A DNA stretch of 64,000 bases. It comes from Catonia carolina (taxonomy: Eukaryota > Arthropoda > Insecta > Hemiptera > Achilidae). The notes beneath the pieces were generated by a model that worked only from the letters and a program-made list of their open reading frames with translations, was not told where the DNA came from and did not search any database. The stretch spans positions 20,146,671 to 20,210,670 of the forward strand of contig JAQMRL010000012.1 of NCBI GenBank assembly GCA_035578175.1. Reading direction: 5' to 3'. The translations under genes and the position numbers were made by a program. Shown here in pieces: positions 44,390-54,148 of this stretch. Positions within the stretch are counted from its first letter, which is position 1. The number at the start of each line of letters is the position of its first letter.

Positions 44390-45159
44390 CGAGGCGTGTT
44401 TAGAAAGTAAGTACCGTTTTTAGAAAAAGCAAGTAAAACAATTTTTTTTCAACACAATTTTATTTCTACATGAAAGTCCAAACCTTAAACTATTTTTCGA
44501 CATAGTTTCCACTGATGTTCAAACACTTATCGTAGCGGGTGATCAATTTGTCTATACCCTCTTCGTAGAAGGTTCCCGCCAACGAACGTAGCTACGACTG
44601 CACAGCAGTTTTCACTTCATCGTCGGTTTCAAAGCGTTGGCCGCCTAGCTCGCGCTTCATGTGCAGGAACAAGTGGTAGTCAGACGGTGCCAAGTCCGGG
44701 CTGTATGGCGGGTGATCGAACTGCTCCCAACGAAATTGTCGAACCAATGTTTGAGTGTCACCAGCGGTATGGGGCCGAGCATTGTCATGGAACAACACAA
44801 TTCTCATCATGCACATTTGTTCGACCGCCATTGAACATTCTAACCCACTTTCTCACCATTCCTTCACTCATCACGTCTTCCCCGTAAACATCTCGAAGTT
44901 GACGATAAATTTCAGCCGGTTTCACATTCCTTGCGTTAAAAAATCTTATTACAGAACGAATCTCACAATCGGCGGGATCACTAATTGTCTTAAACATTTT
45001 AAACGTTCAGAGAAAACTGAAAACGCAATGTAGAACAACTACAATGGCGTGAGTCGATAGCCAGTGAACAAGGACGACTAGTGCGCATGCGCGGAACACC
45101 GATTGCAGCGCTACGGCGGCAGTAGAATGAAACGGTACTTACTTTCTGAACACGCCTCG
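44390..45159 (-). mobile_element. Internally deleted mariner element 1
   Basis: Inverted ends CGAGGCGTGTTTAGAAAGTA and complement of CGAGGCGTGTTCAGAAAGTA, flanked by TA (44388-44389, 45160-45161). Length 770 bp against about 1.3 kb for a full mariner, so roughly 0.5 kb of the gene is missing. Confidence 0.9.
44490..44997 (-). pseudogene. Mariner transposase remnant (N- and C-terminal parts)
   Basis: Starts at the usual methionine (44997). Residues 1-65 include the helix-turn-helix part AEIYRQLRDVYGEDVMSEGM, VRKWVRMFNGGRTNVHDE. The middle, with the first catalytic Asp, is deleted. The C-terminal part resumes in another frame with FHDNARPH and HPPYSPDLAPSDYHLF; the two Asp are separated by 34 residues, the mariner D34D pattern. 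A TAG replaces the Trp after AVQS, and a final stop is at 44490-44492. Cannot be active. Confidence 0.9.
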
Positions 45160-45540
45160 TATTAATTGTCCACGATACACGTACGGCTAATGTTCAGATA
45201 ACAATGAATGCGAAATTTTCTTTTGCAAGTACTGGCGCTATTTCGAAATTGAATAACAATTTTGTCTTTATTAATAATTAGTTAATTAGCTATTAAAATC
45301 TTTTGTAGACTCATTTTTATTCTTTTTCCAAACGACTGGACTAATAAAAGTGAGATGACACCCTTGCAATTAGATTAATGTTGACAGTACATTGTCCAAT
45401 TTTAATTTCCCTATACCCAATAATAATAATAATAAATAATAATTTTGTTGGGAACCACGGTATAGGTTTCCGGTGAAAACTCAATTTTAAAAAATTGACA
45501 AGAAAACAATACTTTCCCTCTCTATATTTTCATGTAGGGT

Positions 45541-46052
45541 ACGAATAAGTATTAACTGGTCGTAATTAGGGGTGTTCCCTCGATATAAACAGTCGTTAAG
45601 AGAAATTGGACTGTGTTTTTATTACCTATTTGTATTAAACTCCGTCATATATCTAAGGTAATTTCATTATTTAAATGTCACTAGAAACACAGGAAAATAT
45701 CTCAGTAAGACACCGGAAACAACAAAAACAAACAAAGCAAATAAAACAAACAAACAGATCTAGCTTATTGAATTAAGAAGTGGTTTGTGTTGAAGATTCT
45801 AGACGGACAAATTTGGTTAGGCGACATCATTGAAGAGCTACCTACGATATTCTGTAGTACTCTATACTATGCGGTGCCTACAGAAAGGTCCAAAAGTTGT
45901 TTCTCACCAACAGGTTTCACTTTTTGATTTTACATAGATTATATTTATATACTTCTACAAATATCCGAGGTAGTAAATATACCTATCCGACTATGATCTC
46001 CCATGTTCTAGGATAGATAACTTTAGTATCTCTTTTTCGAACACACCAGATT
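45541..46052. other. No gene seen; (AAAC)n-like run near 45720
   Basis: Unassigned DNA with an ACAAAC-rich low-complexity patch at about 45718-45760. Confidence 0.4.
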
Positions 46053-46199
46053 GAAATCTGGTGTCAAACACTCACACGACTTTTATGTTTCATCATGAGT
46101 AAATGACGCAAAATGAAAATAAACCTCTGTTCGACTTTGAGTTTGTTGAGCAAAATATGAAATATCACCAATTGACGCTAAACTAAGCTCTGTAGAAAA
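46053..46199 (-). mobile_element. HEL 3'-end fragment
   Basis: TCTGGTGTCAAACACTCACACG to a partial monomer ending CTCTGTAGAAAAG, where a second minus HEL begins at once. Tandem head-to-tail arrangement. Confidence 0.6.
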
Positions 46200-47122
46200 G
46201 ATCTGGTGTGAAACATTCACACAATTTTTTCTTGCCAATGCGAATAATGAACAATATAACCTAATATTAGTGATAGAACATTAGAAATATACAAAACAAT
46301 TAATCTCAAAATTCATAACCTCATTTTAATCATGAGTGAATGATGCAAAATGAAAATCAACCTCATTTTGGCTTAAAAATACGGAAAAGCACTCTTTCAC
46401 GCTAAACTAGGCTCTGTAGAGAAAAATGCTCTGAATAAAAGTTGTAGATCCCTTAATTTCCTATAAATTTGATTATGTACTTTTTTATCGTAAAATGCAT
46501 ACTAAGGCTGAATTCTTAAAAAATCGTTGTTTTTACAGATTTTCATGAAAAAAAATCAGAATATCACTGATTACCGCTAAACTAAGCGTTGTACAAAGAA
46601 ATGTTTGAAATAAAAGTTGTAGATTTTTAAATTTTCTACAAATTTGATTAAATACAAAATGCATATTAAGGCCGCAAATGTAAAAAAACATTTTTTCTAC
46701 GAGAGCACAGGCTCCCCAAGAATTTCAGCAGACAGCGCCAACGCTATCTTGTAGAAAATAAAAAATGTAGTAAATAAGTCGATTTTCGAAAAAAAATCGT
46801 AGGAGCCGTTTTTGAGAAAATCGCAAAAAAGTGAAAAGTGACAGGAATAAACTTCTACTTCCGGTTGACCGATTTTTATTAAAAATGTTCGTGTTGTGTT
46901 CTCTTGTGATACCTGACGTAAGTTCAAAGTCAGCGTCATCCAATATTCCGTTCTTGAAATACTTTGTTCCTACAAACGCGCGCACACACATTAATTAATC
47001 GGTAAAAACAAGTTTTTTTTATAGTTCAGGGGACCTAAAAAAGTATAGTTGGTAAAAACTAGAAATCGTAAAATCGACTTACAACTATTCTTTTCTTTCC
47101 TTATTTAATGATACGAGGGGAG
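46200..47122 (-). mobile_element. HEL element, near full length
   Basis: From TCTGGTGTGAAACATTC through two monomers and CAGACAGCGCCAACGCTATC to a degraded 5' end. A short CGCGCGCACACACA microsatellite is at 46977-46990. Confidence 0.7.
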
Positions 47123-47491
47123 AAATCGTAAAAAAAATACAATTGGTTCGTAAAATGACATCGTCGGAAAACATCCTGTAGGTGTACAATTTATCAAATA
47201 TATTTTTGTCAAATAATTTGTGGAGCAACGTATATTTACCAGTAGACGAGACAAAGAAGACGATACGACCAATTTATGCAGACAGATTTCTTCCTTTCAA
47301 AATGGCCTAAAATAAGTGAAAGGTCATCTGAAAACAAATAATAATAATATATAAAAATGTTTATTAGCCCTCTTATTCAGAAGATGGAAAAAAATGGTAA
47401 GGAAAACAGCTAGAAATTTGTAAAAGAATCTTTCATTTATGTTATTATTTTATTAAATTTTCTTCTTATATTGTCCGCTCTCCCTTGGAGG
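47123..47491. other. No gene seen
   Basis: Unassigned AT-rich DNA. Confidence 0.4.
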
Positions 47492-47876
47492 GCAGGTGGA
47501 GTGTTAAATTAATTGCACTCTGTTTGTTTCTGGGCTACAAAAAATAGTTCTATTTCTTATCACATAGTCAGCGAATTATATGATTGTACTATTTAAGAAC
47601 AGAAGAGGTAAAGGTGTAAAAGACGCTAATTAGAGTTATGTCCTCTGAGAGTTATGAATTTCGTTATACAGGCAGATCCTGTGTTGAATAAAGTGAAGGT
47701 ATGATTTGCATGGTGAAAAGTAGGTGCTTTTCGGAGGGCTTGGCATCCTGATAAGCATACTCTTTCGACTCAATGAGGAAGGCAATAGTATACCACCTCA
47801 CTCCTCGTTTTTACTAAGTAAAACCTCTAGAAGTTCAAACCACCAGCCTTTCGGCTGATGACCTAAACAACAACAT
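47492..47876 (+). mobile_element. RB repeat, near full length
   Basis: Starts GGCAGGTGGAGTGTTAAATT and ends CAGCC-TTTC-GGCTG, ATGACC, TAAACAACAACA. One of the best copies for the family 3' end. LINE-3 target duplication begins at 47877. Confidence 0.8.
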
Positions 47877-47891
47877 TATCCGCTGTAAAGT

Positions 47892-49170
47892 AATAAGATA
47901 AATTGTCTTGCTTTTACAGACAACCTAGCAACCGTTTTAGGAACTCGGAAACCATCGGCGAATATAGGGGGGGGGGAGCCCGGCCCCCTCCAAAATGAGA
48001 AAATGTAAGAAAAAATTTAATAATGTAAATTACTGTAATGCGTAGTATTTGCCAGATCTAATAGAGGTTCGAGTCAACAGTGAGCGCTGATTGTTTTGGA
48101 TATAGCAAGTAAAGCTCATTTTTATACTATAATGCATTCACTGTATTTTTATATTTTATAATATAATATATTTTTGCATTGTCAAACATTCACTTTTGTT
48201 TTCTTTAACCCTTTTTAAAACAATATTCAAAGAATCAAGTTGTAATTTACCTTCTGAATTTGACCGTAAAAACTGATGTTAAACATTGAATGTAACTACT
48301 TTATTACCCAAATTACTTAACTAAACATTGGTCTTGCCCCCTCCCCAAATATTATCTATATATGCCGCTGATGGAAACAGCAATAGAATGAATCAGCATG
48401 TTAAAAGAACAAGCAGAAAAAGCAGGTCTACAGATTTCCTTTTAGAAAACTAAATACATAAGGGACATCAAAACAGCCTCGATCACTTTGACACAATACG
48501 GAAAAATTGGAAAAGTTGATTGTTTCAAGTACCTCGGGGAGATGATACAACCAAAGACTAGCGAAAAGGAAGCGAACAAAATAGACAAAGAAAGATGACC
48601 GGTGCACTCCGAGGAATTGACCACTTGTAAAGAAGAAAACACTGTCAAGACTAGCAAAGATTTGACATTATAATACTGTGATATAACTTTTGTGTCTGTA
48701 CGCTAGTGAGTTCTTTAGAATGACCGGGAAGACTGGTCTAAAAGAAGCAGAAAAAATTGAGAGAAGGATTCTTCGCAAAATAATGGGCCGGAGATAGTAA
48801 ATGGATAATATAGATTACGAGGTCGAGAAGAACTGTGTAAGTAAATGAACGATTAGAAAAAGTACAAAATTTTACGGACAATCAGTTGACAAAAAAAATT
48901 TTTAAGACACTAAATAATAGAAGTAAGGTGTCGGAAAAATGATATAAAGAATATTGAGAAAAACGAGGAAACTTAATGAACCGACCCAAATTCAAACAAC
49001 TAATTACGTACTTTAGGGTTTTCCGTGAAGAGCAAAAACAGAACACTGGTTGAGCAGAAAAAAGGATAAAAGCCTACAGTGAACGAATGCTGAGAATGTG
49101 GGGTACAAAATGAGCTTCCAGAAAGTCACGTCACGTGGTCTACAATTGGCCCTATATGAAAAGAAAAATT
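47892..49170 (+). pseudogene. LINE-3 fragment with 15-bp target duplication
   Basis: TATCCGCTGTAAAGT at 47877-47891 and 49171-49185 flanks it, the longest duplication in the window. It starts just upstream of the polymerase FAD-box region (related codons CLAFAD... at 62570), is cut by a MITE at 47953-48373, and continues through EQAEKAGLQISF, YLGEMIQPKT, RMTGKTGLKEAEK and the C-terminus. Many stops and frameshifts. Confidence 0.85.
47953..48373. mobile_element. GC-tipped MITE inside LINE-3 (421 bp)
   Basis: Ends CATCGGCGAATATAGGGGG and complement of CATCAGCGGCATATATAG, with G-rich runs and GCCCCCTCC just inside. Flanked by GAAAC on both sides (47948-47952 and 48374-48378), matching the uninterrupted LINE-3 at 62610. 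The CAGCGG..GGGGG type of end recalls some hAT-like MITEs, but the apparent 5-bp duplication does not fit hAT (8 bp). Confidence 0.55.
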
Positions 49171-49185
49171 TATCCGCTGTAAAGT

Positions 49186-49813
49186 CAACAATTTCGGAGT
49201 TGTCTTAATAAAATAAAGATCGGGAAAAAATTATTAATCGCGTTTTTACGGTTTAGTTCATTTGAATCTCTTCTTCGGTTGTCCAACATCTCTTTTCCCC
49301 ACTAATTAACATTGCCAAGTTTGCGTCGTCAAACTAGTTACATTACCATTTATAAAATTTCTTATAAATTTTATAATTTCAGGTAATATTAGTGAAAAGA
49401 ACATCCTCCACATAGAACGGGATGTTAAAAGCAAACCATAAGGACGTTTGTTATATTATTTAATTATTCTTTCATAATTCATAAAATATTAATTCCAAGA
49501 ATTAATTATACCATTTTTTTAATTACGTTGGCTATAAACAGGCGGAAAGTAGTACATGCAACACATAACAGGTCATTGTGTATCATGCATGCTTCCTTAA
49601 CGTTAAAGCCTAAATTTGTATTACTTCATATTAGGGATTAACTTCCATTACGTCACATACGTATAAGATATAAAGCCTGATATTTTATTACTTTTAATTA
49701 GGGACTAACTTCGGTTACGTCACACGGTTGTAGAATACTTGAGTGAATGAAATGTGTACGTCGATTTCTATTGCAGATAAAAATATTGGATAAAGTTTTG
49801 GCTAGTAGGAAAG
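49186..49813. other. No gene seen apart from a tandem duplication
   Basis: Unassigned, AT-rich; see 49604-49728. Confidence 0.4.
49604..49728 (+). repeat. Degenerate 67-bp tandem duplication
   Basis: Two units start TAAAGCCT and share TTAGGGA(T/C)TAACTTC and TTACGTCACA. TTACGTCA resembles a CRE/ATF site, but no gene is near. Confidence 0.5.
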
Positions 49814-50040
49814 TACCCAACCGTTTGGTCTAGTGGTAAAGTCGTCGCTGCGAGTCAGCTGTTTAACCGTGGTTCAAATCCTAGTAAAGGTAGATGACTG
49901 TTGTCACCGGGTGTACTATGATAGTTGGGGTTCAATTAACCGTACTCTTTCAGGGATAGTCGGCCTGATTCTGTGCAAGTTTGTTAACATGTCGCACATA
50001 TCATCAGGGTCATGGGGTCGCTTATTGTTCTTAAATTGAA
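49814..50040 (+). mobile_element. tRNA-derived SINE S3
   Basis: A-box-like TTGGTCTAGTGGTAAAG at about 49825-49841 and B box GGTTCAAATCC at 49871-49881, followed by a non-tRNA body (GATGACTGTTGTCACCGGG). The tail CATGGGGTCGC is unlike S1 or S2. Single copy in this window. Confidence 0.65.
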
Positions 50041-50121
50041 AAGATTGCTTGTACACATTATAGGAATAGTCATGAATACGTATTGAGCGTCCACAGAACG
50101 TGTTCAGAACTTGGAATATGT

Positions 50122-50205
50122 AGGGCTACTGTATTTCCGTTGAAAATAATACTTTCTTTCCCTATAATTTTGTTCGTATAGGGCAAGAGAAAGCAAAAAT
50201 ATCTT
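50122..50205 (-). mobile_element. HEL 5' tip
   Basis: AATACTTTCTTTCCC through TATAGGGCAAGAGAAAGCA. It is followed by a 100-bp sequence repeated at 51279. Confidence 0.55.
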
Positions 50206-50305
50206 TTCAAATCCAGCTTAAGATCCCCGTAAAGAGCATTATACTTTAAGAACACTGAGTCATTCTTTAACGGCAATACCTATACGGCTCCATCTATTGT
50301 GGCCT
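50206..50305. repeat. Local repeat E, copy 1
   Basis: Shares AAGAGCATTAT(A/T)CTTTA and CTCC(C)ATCTATTGTGGCC with 51279-51395. Both copies follow a HEL 5' end, pointing to a local tandem duplication. Confidence 0.5.
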
Positions 50306-50553
50306 TTTTTTTTTAAAATTGCACGAATAAACTACTACTTCCGGTTGACCAGTTTTAATGAGAATGTTTTTGTTGGGTCTCCTAATGGTACGTAATTTGA
50401 AGTTTTAACTTCGTACGATGTTTCATTCTGAAGATAATTCGTTCATACACACACATCAATCGATTAAAACATGTTTTTTTAGGTTCATGGGGCTTAAAAG
50501 TATGTATTTACGGAAAAATCGACTTTATAACAATTTTTCTTCTCTATGTATTC

Positions 50554-51249
50554 TTAGGCAGTAGGTCTCAACTCTCCCTTGAAAATAAAGTACTCGTATA
50601 CAAAGTAATACTCAAACCAATTTGGACGTATGGGTTAGAGCTATGGGATACAGCTAGTTCATCAAATATAGAAATACTGTAGCGCTTTCAATCAAAATGC
50701 CTGAGACTGATCACTGTAGCCCCATGGTACGTAACAAATGAAATACTACACAATGACCTAAACCTGCCCTTCAAAAAAGAAGAAATTAAACAACATAGCG
50801 AAAAACATTCACAAAAACTAGAAGACCATCAGAATCCATTAGCGATTAGCCTCCTTGACAACAGCGAAGATACTTACAGACTGAAACGCTTTAAACCACT
50901 GGACTTATCTCTACGATTTTGTTAGTCATTAAATTTTTTTTTTCATCTTTTCTACTTCAACTCCTAATCATCAGCATCTCATAATTGGCGTCGTTTTCAT
51001 CTCTACCATCGTCATTGTCATCTCCAACTTCAACACTTTGTGTTTCGGGATGTTGATGTACGGTTCATCAAGTTTGATTTTGTATAGATATATTTTTTGT
51101 TTCTTCACAGTTTGGTCTTTTTCAAACACACTACTGAGTGTCGTTTGTGTTTTAATTCTAAGGACATTACTCAGATTTTCTCATATTTGCTTAAAGTTAT
51201 TGTATTTATTAACTGATTGCAAAAGAAAAACTATACTGTTAAAAAAAAA
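50554..51249 (+). mobile_element. Jockey-like LINE 3' fragment with poly-A tail
   Basis: Flanked by ATGTATTC at 50546-50553 and 51250-51257. Coding remnant 50572-50925, then about 310 bp of 3' UTR and a ten-A tail. 5'-truncated retroposition product inside a HEL. Confidence 0.8.
50572..50925 (+). pseudogene. Jockey-like pol C-terminus
   Basis: 117 codons with one in-frame stop (TAG at 50680-50682). It reads LSLENKVLVYKVILKPIWTY, GLELWDTASSSNIEIL, RFQSKCLRLITVAPWYVTNE, LHNDLNLPF, LEDHQNPLAISLLDN and RLKRFKPLDLSLRFC. This is the standard C-terminal domain of Jockey-like reverse transcriptases from insects. Only one disabling change, so it is younger than the fragments at 850 and 9890. Confidence 0.85.
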
Positions 51250-51278
51250 ATGTATTCATATTGGCCAAGAGAAAGTAA

Positions 51279-51395
51279 AAATAGATATCTTTTTAAATTT
51301 CCGGTTGCAGATCCTCTTGAAGAGCATTATTCTTTATGAACACCGAGTACTTCTTTAACGGCTATTCGTGTATTGTCTCCCATCTATTGTCGCCT
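51279..51395. repeat. Local repeat E, copy 2
   Basis: Counterpart of 50206-50305, with GATCCTCTTGAAGAGCATTA, AACACCGAGT and CTCCCATCTATTGTCGCC. No other copies seen. Confidence 0.5.
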
Positions 51396-51789
51396 TGTGA
51401 CCATCTTCACGATGATGATAAGCAGTGACATTATGTTTCGTTGCAAATAGTACTACTTTCCAAACACATCTGCTGATTTAAATTTATTATTTAGTTTTTT
51501 TATACTTTCTTTTATCTTTTACATTTGTGTTGGCATTGTTGTCTTATTATTATTAAGAATAGATGATAAATTCATTCCCATTCGAGTCTTTCATAAGCGT
51601 ATATACGTAGAAACCGCTCTAACTTTAAATTAATACACAACAACCGCGCTTATCCGAAATTTAATATAAACGTAGATCTATTGTTTATAATTTTTTCCAA
51701 CATGATGTTTACTATATAAAACGTGTTTTAAAATAAAAACTAAGAAATTTTATCTTGAAAAAATATTTTAATAGGCTTTTTAAGCTAAA
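51396..51789. other. No gene seen
   Basis: Unassigned AT-rich DNA. Confidence 0.4.
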
Positions 51790-52000
51790 AATAGGCTGTG
51801 AGACACTCACACAACTTTCTCTTGCCAATGTAAATAATGGGAAATATTACTTATGGTTTAATCGTGAGCGAATGATGATAAATGAAAATGTAATATCTGT
51901 AGGATTTAAAATTACGGGAAATCATAAAATTGACGCTAAAATAAGCTCTGTAGAAAAATCCTTGAAATAAAAGTTAAGGGTTTTGTAATTTTTATTTATT
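51790..52000 (-). mobile_element. HEL 3' fragment
   Basis: GCTGTGAGACACTCACACAAC then TTTCTCTTGCCAATGTAAAT and one partial monomer to about 52000. Confidence 0.65.
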
Positions 52001-52126
52001 TTCATTCACTAAAGGTTTATTCCCATGACGCTAGTTTATTAGTTGCTAGTACTAACAGGACCTACTAGCGCGTCGGTGACGGTTCCCACGGAGCTAGTTA
52101 ATTATTCCCAGTGCTCTGAAAACATA

Positions 52127-53052
52127 CGAGGTGTGGCTATTAAATTACGAGACTGACGTAAAAACTTTTCGTTTTCTTTTATACGTAATCACTTATTGTC
52201 ACCTTCAATATACACTCCTTCTCTATCCCTACAACGCTCCATGCGAATTTTCCATCTTTGGAAACAGTGCTGGAAGTCATCTTCTGTCAGCTCCTTCAGG
52301 ACACGTGCCGCTCAAAAATGTTTGAAATGAAGCTCGGAAAAATGTTTGTACGCGATTGAAAATGACCCAAATTTTTTGGAAACGATAATAACATGTGATA
52401 AAACGTGGTTTTTTAATTATGATCCGAAACGAAGCGCTAATCCATGCACTGGAAGAACCGAACTTCACCGAGAGCCAAAAAAGCTCGAATGAGCAAGACA
52501 AACTTTAAAGCAATGTTGATTGTTTTTTTTTTTATATCCATGGGATTTTGTACCTTCACTGGGTTCCTGAAGGTCAAACAATTAATCAATATTACTACCT
52601 TAAGGTACTTTCTAAACTACGTCAGAGTAAGGAAAAAACGCCCCGAAATGTGGGAGGACAAATCATGGGTTCTCCACCACGACAATGCGCCAGCTCATTC
52701 CACGTTATCTGTCAAGAAGTTCCTAGCCAAGTACAGCATCTCAAAGTTAGAACATCCACCTTATTCACCAGATCTTGCACCATGTGACTTCTACCTGTTC
52801 CCTAAGGTGAAATCTGCATTAAAAGGAACAAGATTTGAGTCTGGGGAAGCTGTAAAAGAGAAAACGGCACGTGTCCTGAAGGTGGTGACAGAAGATCACT
52901 TCCAGCACTAATTCCAACAATGGAAAATTCGCATGGAGCGTTGTAGGGATAGAGAAGGAGTGTATATTGAAGGTGACAATAAGTTATTATGTATAAAATT
53001 AAAATACAATTTTTTTACAACGTCAGTCTCGTTATTTAATAGCCACACCTCG
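52127..53052 (+). mobile_element. Rearranged mariner element 2 with about 187-bp inverted ends
   Basis: Ends CGAGGTGTGGCTATTAAAT in inverted orientation, TA on both sides (52125-52126, 53053-53054). The left 187 bp (52127-52313) are not the normal mariner 5' end: they are an inverted copy of the 3' terminus including the last codons of the transposase gene. The break lies at CACGTGCCG. Confidence 0.9.
52350..52992 (+). pseudogene. Mariner transposase remnant, catalytic domain
   Basis: The N-terminal DNA-binding part is absent. Visible in order: ENDPNFLETIITCDKTWFFN with the first catalytic Asp (codon 52397-52399), a frameshift, MHWKNRTSPRAKKARMSK, another frame for VPEGQTINQYYYLKVL, then KSWVLHHDNAPAHSTLS with the second Asp (52681-52683) and HPPYSPDLAPCDFYLFPKVK with the third (52786-52788). 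The last two Asp are 34 residues apart (D34D). A TAA interrupts QH*FQQWKIRMERC. Inactive. Confidence 0.9.
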
Positions 53053-53275
53053 TATGTGAGTTGTGTGTTTCGCTGTACAAAGTACGGCTTACTAGCAACG
53101 TTTCCAAACGTTCACACCGAGCTAGTTTACTAGAGCTAATCAATCACGTGACTTTTTCTCCCCTACTAGCGCCAGTAAAATCAAACATGTTCATAGTCAC
53201 TAGCGCTGTAACTAAACAAGCTGCTAGTTTTCGTTCCCACGACGCTAGTACTAGTTATTTAGTACTAGCGTTATA

Positions 53276-53320
53276 CATTGACAAGAGAAAGTCATGTGAG
53301 TGATTCACGCAATGTTATTT
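53276..53320 (+). mobile_element. HEL 3' tip
   Basis: ACATTGACAAGAGAAAGTCA and GTGAGTGATTCACGC. Confidence 0.5.
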
Positions 53321-53795
53321 TAATTAAAAATATAAAATTAATCGGTCTACTAGGCCGTTAAAGAGAAGATTACTTTACATTAGTGGCAGTAAAATAGAGG
53401 ATTTAATTCGTAAAAGTGCCCATATGTTAGTTAGATATTTGCAGTATGATAGCTCTCATTAACGACCGCTTGTTGAAACCACACATGCGTGACTTGTTAT
53501 CCAAACTGAAATCTCGCATACCACGGTGTATCACCCATTGGACTTTAAATAGAATCTTTTTCAGTGCTATACATTACTGTCCTGTGTTATAGAATAAAAA
53601 CACCTGTTGTTTTTTTTAAACTCCTGTACATGTTTACTTCCTCGTACATTCCAGTTTAAAATCAAAAAATTATCAACTGAATAAAAATATCTCAACTGTT
53701 TTTATCTGTTTATTACCCCCTGAAGCCAAAGAAGTCTGTATCTTAATAGCTGCGTAAACTAAGCACATTTTCATCGTATACATTTTAGCCTACTT
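53321..53795. other. No gene seen
   Basis: Unassigned AT-rich DNA. Confidence 0.4.
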
Positions 53796-54148
53796 TTTTG
53801 CCCTGTATAAAATTTAGGTAAGAAAATTTTGTCTCACGTCAGTTTTCGAAATTGAGTTCAATATACGTTTCAATATAGTATACTTCAATATACGTTTTTG
53901 GCGTTGGTTGTATGTGCACAAAATATATAAAGAACGAAATATCGTACTTAGTTGAAAGTTGGAACTTAAATCAGGTACCATGAGGGTAAGGCAAAGTAGT
54001 AGTTTACTCGTGAATTTTTTAAATTTTTGCAATTTTCTCTAAATCTGCTCTGACGATTTTGTGTAAAATTGGCTCATTTACTACATTTTTTGTGCTCTAC
54101 AAGATAAGGTTAAGCGGCTTGATATGCATTTTAGAGTAAAAGCGTATA
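53796..54148 (+). mobile_element. HEL element, 5' part, ending at a LINE-3 insertion
   Basis: TTTTTGCCCTGTATAAAATT start, AAAATATATAAAGAACG, CTCTACAAGATAAGG and the first monomer up to AAAGCGTATA. It does not resume after LINE-3, so the insertion was accompanied or followed by loss. Confidence 0.55.

Larger units (their letters stand above)
43780..45460. mobile_element. Foldback element with about 270-bp inverted repeats
   Basis: Left arm 43780-44041 and right arm about 45173-45460 are inverted copies, ends CCGTGCTTCCCAACAAA and complement of CCGTGGTTCCCAACAAA. TA lies on both sides (43778-43779 and 45461-45462), suggesting a Tc1/mariner-type TA duplication. The loop holds an RB and a mariner. 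Arms include a common TGAACATTAGCCGTACG. Non-coding. Confidence 0.75.
43600..45540 (-). mobile_element. HEL element, 5' half, split by a foldback element
   Basis: Pieces 43600-43779 (GTTGACCGATTTCGATG, TTTTGTTCCCACACAGACC) and 45461-45540 (TTTCCGGTGAAAACTCA to TTTCATGTAGGG) are collinear. The 43780-45460 element sits between GCCTGAAAAATA and TAGGTTTCCGG. Confidence 0.65.
50318..51277 (-). mobile_element. HEL element, 5' half, split by a Jockey-like LINE
   Basis: Pieces 50318-50553 (GAATAAACTACTACTTCC, CATACACACACATCAATC) and 51258-51277 (ATATTGGCCAAGAGAAAGT) join exactly once the LINE is removed. Confidence 0.7.
52016..53275 (-). mobile_element. CTAG-rich inverted-repeat element D, split by mariner 2
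   Basis: Pieces 52016-52126 and 53053-53275. Dense in CTAG; the ends are short inverted repeats of type TATTCC..GCTAG. Related, uninterrupted copy at 58138-58510. No frame. Superfamily unknown. Confidence 0.55.
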
